Assembly: GCF_030253575.1 (NCBI RefSeq)
Contig: NC_080561.1
Location: 14,432,001-14,496,000, forward strand
DNA from: Rhododendron vialii
Taxonomy: Eukaryota; Streptophyta; Magnoliopsida; Ericales; Ericaceae
DNA length: 64,000 bases
Direction: 5' to 3'
The notes beneath the pieces were generated by a model. That model was given only the letters and a program-made list of their open reading frames with translations, was not told where the DNA came from and ran no database searches. The translations under genes were made by a program, and so were the position numbers. This document shows, piece by piece, positions 59,801 to 64,000 of the stretch (the stretch's first letter is position 1; every line of letters begins with the position of its first letter).

Positions 59801-60036
59801 CTTTGGCATCAAACGGATGATTAATGCAGGTGAACAGCATAATCTTGAATTGTTTTTTTTTTTTTTTTTTTGGTGCAGCCATTTCGCCAGTGGGTAGACC
59901 TACTTCAATAGAAGGAGCGAATGAAATTGTGGCTCCCGTACCAGCTCCAGGAACCTCAGGTTCTGCTTCACTCACCGCCCAAGCTTTTGAATCTCTTGTT
60001 TTTGCCCTGGTGGTTGCTTCATTCTCTTTCAATTGA
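53896..60036 (+). CDS. GPI-anchored non-specific lipid transfer protein (LTPG, xylogen/XYP1-like)
   Basis: Three exons, 53896-54238, 55737-55769 and 59879-60036 (TGA), encoding 177 residues in phase. Residues 1-25 are a hydrophobic signal peptide ending near DVCMAA. The eight-cysteine motif follows (DCSSIILDMADC, GNCCSGL, ECLC, SACRV, SDCG), defining the helical lipid-binding fold. A short Gly/Ser/Pro region (SIGTGGIGSP, APVPAPGTSGSAS) follows, then a C-terminal hydrophobic tail (FESLVFALVVASFSF), as expected of a GPI-anchor signal. Such proteins sit on the outer face of the plasma membrane or wall and have roles in cuticular lipid export or, for xylogens, vascular differentiation. The closest known relative is the Arabidopsis XYP1 type (DCSS, MADCL and CCSGLK features). 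Exon 2 has only 33 nt. Intron 2 is about 4.1 kb because of transposon insertions. Confidence 0.9.
56525..57821. mobile_element. Foldback Mutator-type element, 1297 bp, perfect 9-bp TSD
   Basis: TSD TTTTTAAAT at 56516-56524 and 57822-57830. Ends GGGGAAATTATATTTTGCCC and GGGCAAAGTATAATTTCCCC are inverted, and the repeat continues inward over the CCCCTCCAACTACT...CTTAACCCCCTTTAACTA region. Two internal hairpins (56954-57226 and 57261-57540) are reverse complements of each other, so almost the whole element is one palindrome whose arms are themselves hairpins. A (CT)n tract at about 56793-56862 is in the left arm only. It lies in intron 2 of the LTPG gene. No transposase. Confidence 0.92.
56793..56862. 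repeat. (CT)n microsatellite within the MULE left arm
   Basis: About 35 uninterrupted CT units, absent from the paired right arm, so it expanded after the palindrome formed or was lost on the other side. Confidence 0.95.
58678..59049. mobile_element. Mutator-like MITE, same family as 6731-7222 and 8495-8981
   Basis: Left end CTATGATGCACAGATA and right end (opposite strand) CTACGAAATACCGACACC resemble the ends of the two elements in the ERGIC3-like gene, and the interior carries the same GACACG/CGTGTCCC words. The TSD is poorly preserved (TGAGATAC against TGTGATGC). Located in LTPG intron 2. Confidence 0.6.
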
Positions 60037-61816
60037 AAGGCTTATGGGTCTACTCTTAGATGAGAGGATGGAAATCGGAGGGACTTGTGATGCTTGTTTC
60101 TAAACTTTTGATAGCAGTCATCTATATTACTAGGATTTTATTTTATTTTTTTTAACCTTTGGTTGTGGGATAGGAGATGTCATTTATTCCGCGAGTCACT
60201 TATTTTTTTTAGGCCATGTTTGACATTTGGATCCCCGTGTTACTATTTGAGTTGCATTATCAGTTTTACATGGTTGTCTCTGAATGGCGAATTTGAAACT
60301 AAGTAGCTCAGGTTGTACGCAGATAACTAAAAAAATGCAGGCCTATGGTATTGTAAAAAATTCTGATTTATTATGTTATTTCGTCGGTAACTTGATTTCT
60401 ATTCACCAAAAGAACAAGGAAGATCCTTGAGAAATCCCAGGACAACATCAAAACAATCATTAAACAGACAACAGAACACTATCTAATACAAGGCAAACAA
60501 AACAAACAAATGCAAGACAAGGACCAGCAATAGCCCTTTCTATAGAGTTCTAGCACCTTTTCTGGAAGATCCCAATACAAACACATCTTGTTTGCCATAG
60601 TTGGGTCATTTCTCCAAGCTGATAAAAATGCTCTCACATCTGCTACAATCTTCTGAGCAGCCTCAGCACTACCACGACTTTAGAGGCTAAAGCTTAAAGC
60701 TTTTAGAATTTCTTTCCCTCCATTTATGGTAAATAACACATATAGTAATAGTACCTTACTTTTGCAATGTAGATTATTTTATTTTTTTCCTGATCTGCTT
60801 TTGCAATGTAGATTGCCAATCAATAGTAGGACAAGAGTCAGGGACATTCAAAAAACCCCTTTCTGAATAGATGCTCATGGCAGGGGCGGCTGAGTGTTTT
60901 TTTTTTTTTTTTTACAGCGGTGACAATTGCATTAGAATTTGTGTTCACTACGCAATATAAGATAATTATATGTATTTTAGTTGAAAATTAATCGGGCCTA
61001 ATTTGTTTTTTTTATTGGGCTACATGATCTACATACAAATTGAAGTGACGTTTTATTTACTCTGGACATGTACAGATGTTCTAGGGCACAATACTAGAGG
61101 AAAATCGAATTATATGCAAAAGTATAAAACTTTAGTACATTTTTTGAACCCATGGGGTTTGCTTGAACCCCCTAAAAACTAGTGGAGCCACCCCTGGTCA
61201 TGAGTCCCTACTCCCTCTAAGCAGAGGACAATGGAATGTAACTAATGGAAAGTTAACGAGGAACGTATAACGTAATACTGATTAGATCAAGAAGTTGCAT
61301 AGTTGATAACTTTTAGCATTAGGACATCGTTCATGTAGCACTTGCATAAACTGGCAGCTAGATGATGAACTTAATTATCTAACATTGCAAAGTATGTTCA
61401 TGGTGCATAAGTGCGCAGCTGTGAAGCATGTTGAACAACATGACTTCTATGATATTCGTCACTAGTCATGAGAAGGATTAATCAAATGTCGCCAAGTGTC
61501 TCCAAAAAGTTCGATAAATCAGTACTATTATGAATTTGCTCCATGTCTATTTTAAAACCTACAGCAGAACTGACATGCTTTTTAAGGGGGTTTCCAAGAG
61601 AGCTGTCACATGACAAACCTTCTCTGTAGGACTGCCCTTAATTCTAGTTTGGGGACATTTTCGGGGAAACCTTTTGGGACCGAATTATCGGCTTAGCTGA
61701 AGGGAACAGAAAGCAGATACAAAAACTGTTCCGTAACTCACTAAAATTGTACTCCTAATTAATCATTAGTCTATTTACTGGGTCTAAAACGAAAAATTTC
61801 ACATAGATATTGAAAA
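60037..61816. other. Spacer between LTPG and CAF1 (convergent genes)
   Basis: Contains the 3' UTRs of the two convergent genes and a hAT MITE (60881-61196). A minus-strand frame of about 65 codons (about 60490-60680) reads like protein (SRGSAEAAQKIVADVRAFLS, AWRNDPTMANKMCLYWDLP) but has no start, no homologue I recognise and no neighbouring exon evidence. Confidence 0.5.
60881..61196. mobile_element. hAT-type MITE, 316 bp
   Basis: Ends CAGGGGCGGCT and AGCCACCCCTG are inverted repeats of a very common plant hAT family. Flanks GCTCATGG and GTCATGAG share TCATG and look like a decayed 8-bp TSD. No coding capacity. Confidence 0.7.
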
Positions 61817-62683
61817 TTAAACAAGGAGAAGTGTCCCTTCAACCTCTAGTCCATGCAACACACTCCGGAATTTACCAATTTCTTCTTCCCCTCCTTCTCT
61901 GTTAAAGTACAACTCTTTCAGCTTTATGAATGTTTGCATAGTGAGTAAGCTATCTGAACCGGCTTGATGGCTCCTCCCAGCCATCCGATCGACATCTAAG
62001 GTTTTCGCCACCCTCTCTAATCCGCCGTACAATCCGGAGCAGTACCGAATCATGTGTTTCATATCGTACACGGCCCCACCGATGTACATGTTAACCCAAA
62101 TCATGAACGTCCCGAGGTTTTCTGGTAGTAACTTCCCCCCTGTCAAAATCTTGAGCAGAAACCCGAAATCGTAGGCGCTGTGGAAGGTGATCCATGTCAG
62201 TGGGGACCCGTGATTGAAATCGAAAGCGAGTCGCGAGTTGAGAAAGAGCCAGGCGAATTGCCTCGAATGGATGCCGAGTGTCCTGTTCTTGTGGAAGTCG
62301 ATTCCTTGCCGTTCAAGTAAGGCGATGGAGTCCGGGTTTTGGAGGTCGGATTCGATGTCGAAGTTGCTGAAGTTGAATTCCCATATGTAGGAGTGGCTGG
62401 TGCCAAAGTCAGGAAGGTTTCCGTGGGCGTCAGAGAGGGTGAGGCCGAGCTGGATGAGATTGAGGGCATCGACGTTGGCCTTCATGACGCGGTAGTTGTA
62501 GTCTGGAGGGAGGTGAGACAAGTGGTGTTTTTCGACAGCCGGGTGGAAGATGGTACCTGGGAATTCCGTATCCATCGCAGCGAATGGGTAGCGGAGGGCG
62601 ATGCAGTTGATGAGAGAGAGCTCTTCGAACAAGTTCTTGGCCCATACCTTTCGAATGGCGACCGGCTTTTTCGGACGGTTCAT
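61817..62683 (-). CDS. CCR4-associated factor 1 (CAF1) poly(A) deadenylase
   Basis: Intronless minus-strand gene of 288 residues, the usual length of plant CAF1 proteins. CAF1 is a DEDD-type 3'-5' exonuclease that, in the CCR4-NOT complex, removes poly(A) tails and starts cytoplasmic mRNA decay. Motifs: AMDTEFPGTIF with the first Asp and Glu (about residues 38-40), NLIQLGLTLSD, EFNFSNFDIESD, WITFHSAYDFGFLLKILTG with the third Asp, DMKHMIRYC and GRSHQAGSDSLLT with the final His and Asp. All catalytic residues are present. The start is the first Met (MNRPKKPVAIRKVWAKNLFEE), where family similarity begins. Intronless CAF1 genes in plants are often stress-induced (Arabidopsis CAF1a/b, CAF1-9/-11 groups), but the subgroup cannot be fixed here. 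It converges on the LTPG gene. Confidence 0.96.
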   Translation of the reverse strand: MNRPKKPVAIRKVWAKNLFEELSLINCIALRYPFAAMDTEFPGTIFHPAVEKHHLSHLPPDYNYRVMKANVDALNLIQLGLTLSDAHGNLPDFGTSHSYIWEFNFSNFDIESDLQNPDSIALLERQGIDFHKNRTLGIHSRQFAWLFLNSRLAFDFNHGSPLTWITFHSAYDFGFLLKILTGGKLLPENLGTFMIWVNMYIGGAVYDMKHMIRYCSGLYGGLERVAKTLDVDRMAGRSHQAGSDSLLTMQTFIKLKELYFNREGGEEEIGKFRSVLHGLEVEGTLLLV

Positions 62684-64000
62684 GGTTTTTCTCGGTTACT
62701 TTTCTTCTTTCACGAGAAAGGCAATATAACCAGTTGCAGTATACTCTGTTCTATGGTTATGTGTAATAAGGGTATTATTATTATATATATATATAGGGGG
62801 ATTGAAATTTCTTGTTTTCAAATCCGATGAGAATTGGGATATGGGTTTCCTTCGTTTTCGTCCTAGTTCAACTGGGACTTTGACACTACCGAAATTAATT
62901 AGGAGAGTTTTCCTAAGGAGGAGTATTTATTTTCTTTCTTTTTTTAATTTTGTTTGAGGCGGTTCGAAATTCAATACTCCTCCTGGAAAGTTGCCTTTTT
63001 CTGTTTTGAAACTTTCGTGCCAAGTACTTCCGAATCTGAAAAGTATCCTTTTTTCTCTTTTCGAATTTTATTTAAACCCATCTCGAAGTTTTTTTTGGTT
63101 TCCTTATCAATTTTAAACGATAACGGTAACTTAGGTTTTTTTTTTTTTTTTTTTTGTATTTTAAAAAAGAGCACAACTTTGAAGGAAAACACACACGAAC
63201 ATAAGATTAGGAGAGTAGAAGGTTAGGGCATGTTTGATAATCTAGAATATTTGAGGACGCGCATTGGAGAACTTAGTGCTCCGCCACCGTATGAATCGTG
63301 GAATATAAAAAAAAAAAACGATGGATAAAGTATGACGACTCACCATTTTACATTTATTATAACAACAATATTACTATTATTAGGTAACCACGTGTGACCA
63401 CCTTCGCCTAATTAATCACTAAATTATAGCTTCAGGAATAAACTTAATTAATTCCACATACTCTCACCATACCTAGGATCACACGTACGGTACAAGGGAG
63501 GATTAGGAACTCCGATTTCCTTTTTCTTTTTTCCTATCCATTTTTTTTATAGCTAAAATAATTCTGATAAGTGATGAACTTATACATTCCATCCATCTTT
63601 TGTCCCATTCATTATCTCATGCTATTGCTGATCAAAAAAAATAAAATTATCTCATGCTATTGCTTATCCGATAGCGCCCAACCACAATCCTTTGTTTTGC
63701 AACAATCCCCAAGATGAATTCGTGAACCAAACACGCCCTTAGAATATTGTACTCCTAGTAGTATGCAGTATTATAGTTTGCTCACATGCTCTTCTCTATC
63801 ATTCTTTCATGGTTGTGTAGGTGTCTCCACATGGGAAGCCTATCCACCGGATTGGCTATCTACGCCTTCATCTAAGGATTTTTTTTTTTTAATATGCCGT
63901 TTAATGGTTTTTTTTGTACCGTTTATCAATGAATCGGTTATCCCGTTGGCAAAAACAAAAAACAAAAAATTAATCCGAGGCTTTGAAATTTGAATAGTGA
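62684..64000. other. CAF1 promoter region and right flank
   Basis: AT-rich DNA upstream of CAF1 (which reads leftwards). No protein-like frame, tRNA or complete element recognised. A run of T at 63138-63156 and several short A/T tracts are the only low-complexity features. Confidence 0.5.

Noticed and set aside
62339-62830. 163-residue plus-strand frame opposite CAF1
   Set aside because: Antisense shadow of the CAF1 catalytic region, with no domain of its own.
1-64000. CRISPR arrays, tRNA/rRNA genes, bacterial operons or a virus insertion
   Set aside because: No evenly spaced direct-repeat array, cloverleaf gene, rRNA core or polycistronic layout was seen. The only tRNA-like motif is the SINE at 1057-1152.

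Overview
This window is nuclear DNA of a flowering plant, almost certainly a eudicot. The evidence is GT-AG introns (some over 3 kb), AT-rich intergenic DNA, many (GA)n/(CT)n and (TA)n microsatellites, and plant gene families: hyccin, a PP2C62-type phosphatase, an F-box/FBA protein, a xylogen-type LTPG and an intronless CAF1. The species cannot be read from the sequence. I found no CRISPR array, bacterial operon, tRNA or rRNA gene.

Layout. (1) 1-12.6 kb: a plus-strand ERGIC3/ERV46-like ER-Golgi cargo receptor gene, 12 exons visible, first exon(s) off the left edge. Its introns hold two hAT-type and two Mutator-type non-autonomous elements, and a tRNA-derived SINE lies upstream. (2) 13.2-14.5 kb: an intronless hyccin (FAM126/HYC) gene, a PI4K-alpha complex subunit. 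(3) 15.5-23.4 kb: an old minus-strand Ty3/gypsy element with a ~1 kb 5' LTR, a truncated 3' LTR and no integrase, split by a decayed hAT transposase gene. (4) 23.4-28.1 kb: AT-rich spacer with foldback MITEs and an 88-bp tandem repeat. (5) 28.1-35.8 kb: an intact nine-exon chloroplast-type PP2C gene (PP2C62-like), and at 43.1-48.3 kb a tandem partial copy that is a pseudogene. The two copies differ by clean transposon insertions, which order the events. (6) 38.9-40.0 kb: a single-exon F-box gene between the two PP2C copies. (7) 41.8-42.5 kb: a pair of foldback MITEs. (8) 49.2-50.3 kb: a Mutator-type element carrying a GC-rich gene fragment (Pack-MULE candidate). (9) 53.9-60.0 kb: a three-exon GPI-anchored lipid transfer protein gene (XYP1-like), with one MULE in its proximal promoter and a foldback MULE in its second intron. 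(10) 61.8-62.7 kb, minus strand: an intronless CAF1 deadenylase.

The genes do not form one pathway. The hyccin and XYP1-like genes match immediate neighbours in Arabidopsis (AT5G64090 and AT5G64080, from memory), so an ancestral block may have been opened up by transposons, a tandem duplication and gene insertion. The most informative content is the transposon record: many elements have identifiable ends and target-site duplications (TSDs), and the duplicated PP2C segments supply empty-site controls. I did not find a convincing novel biochemical system.
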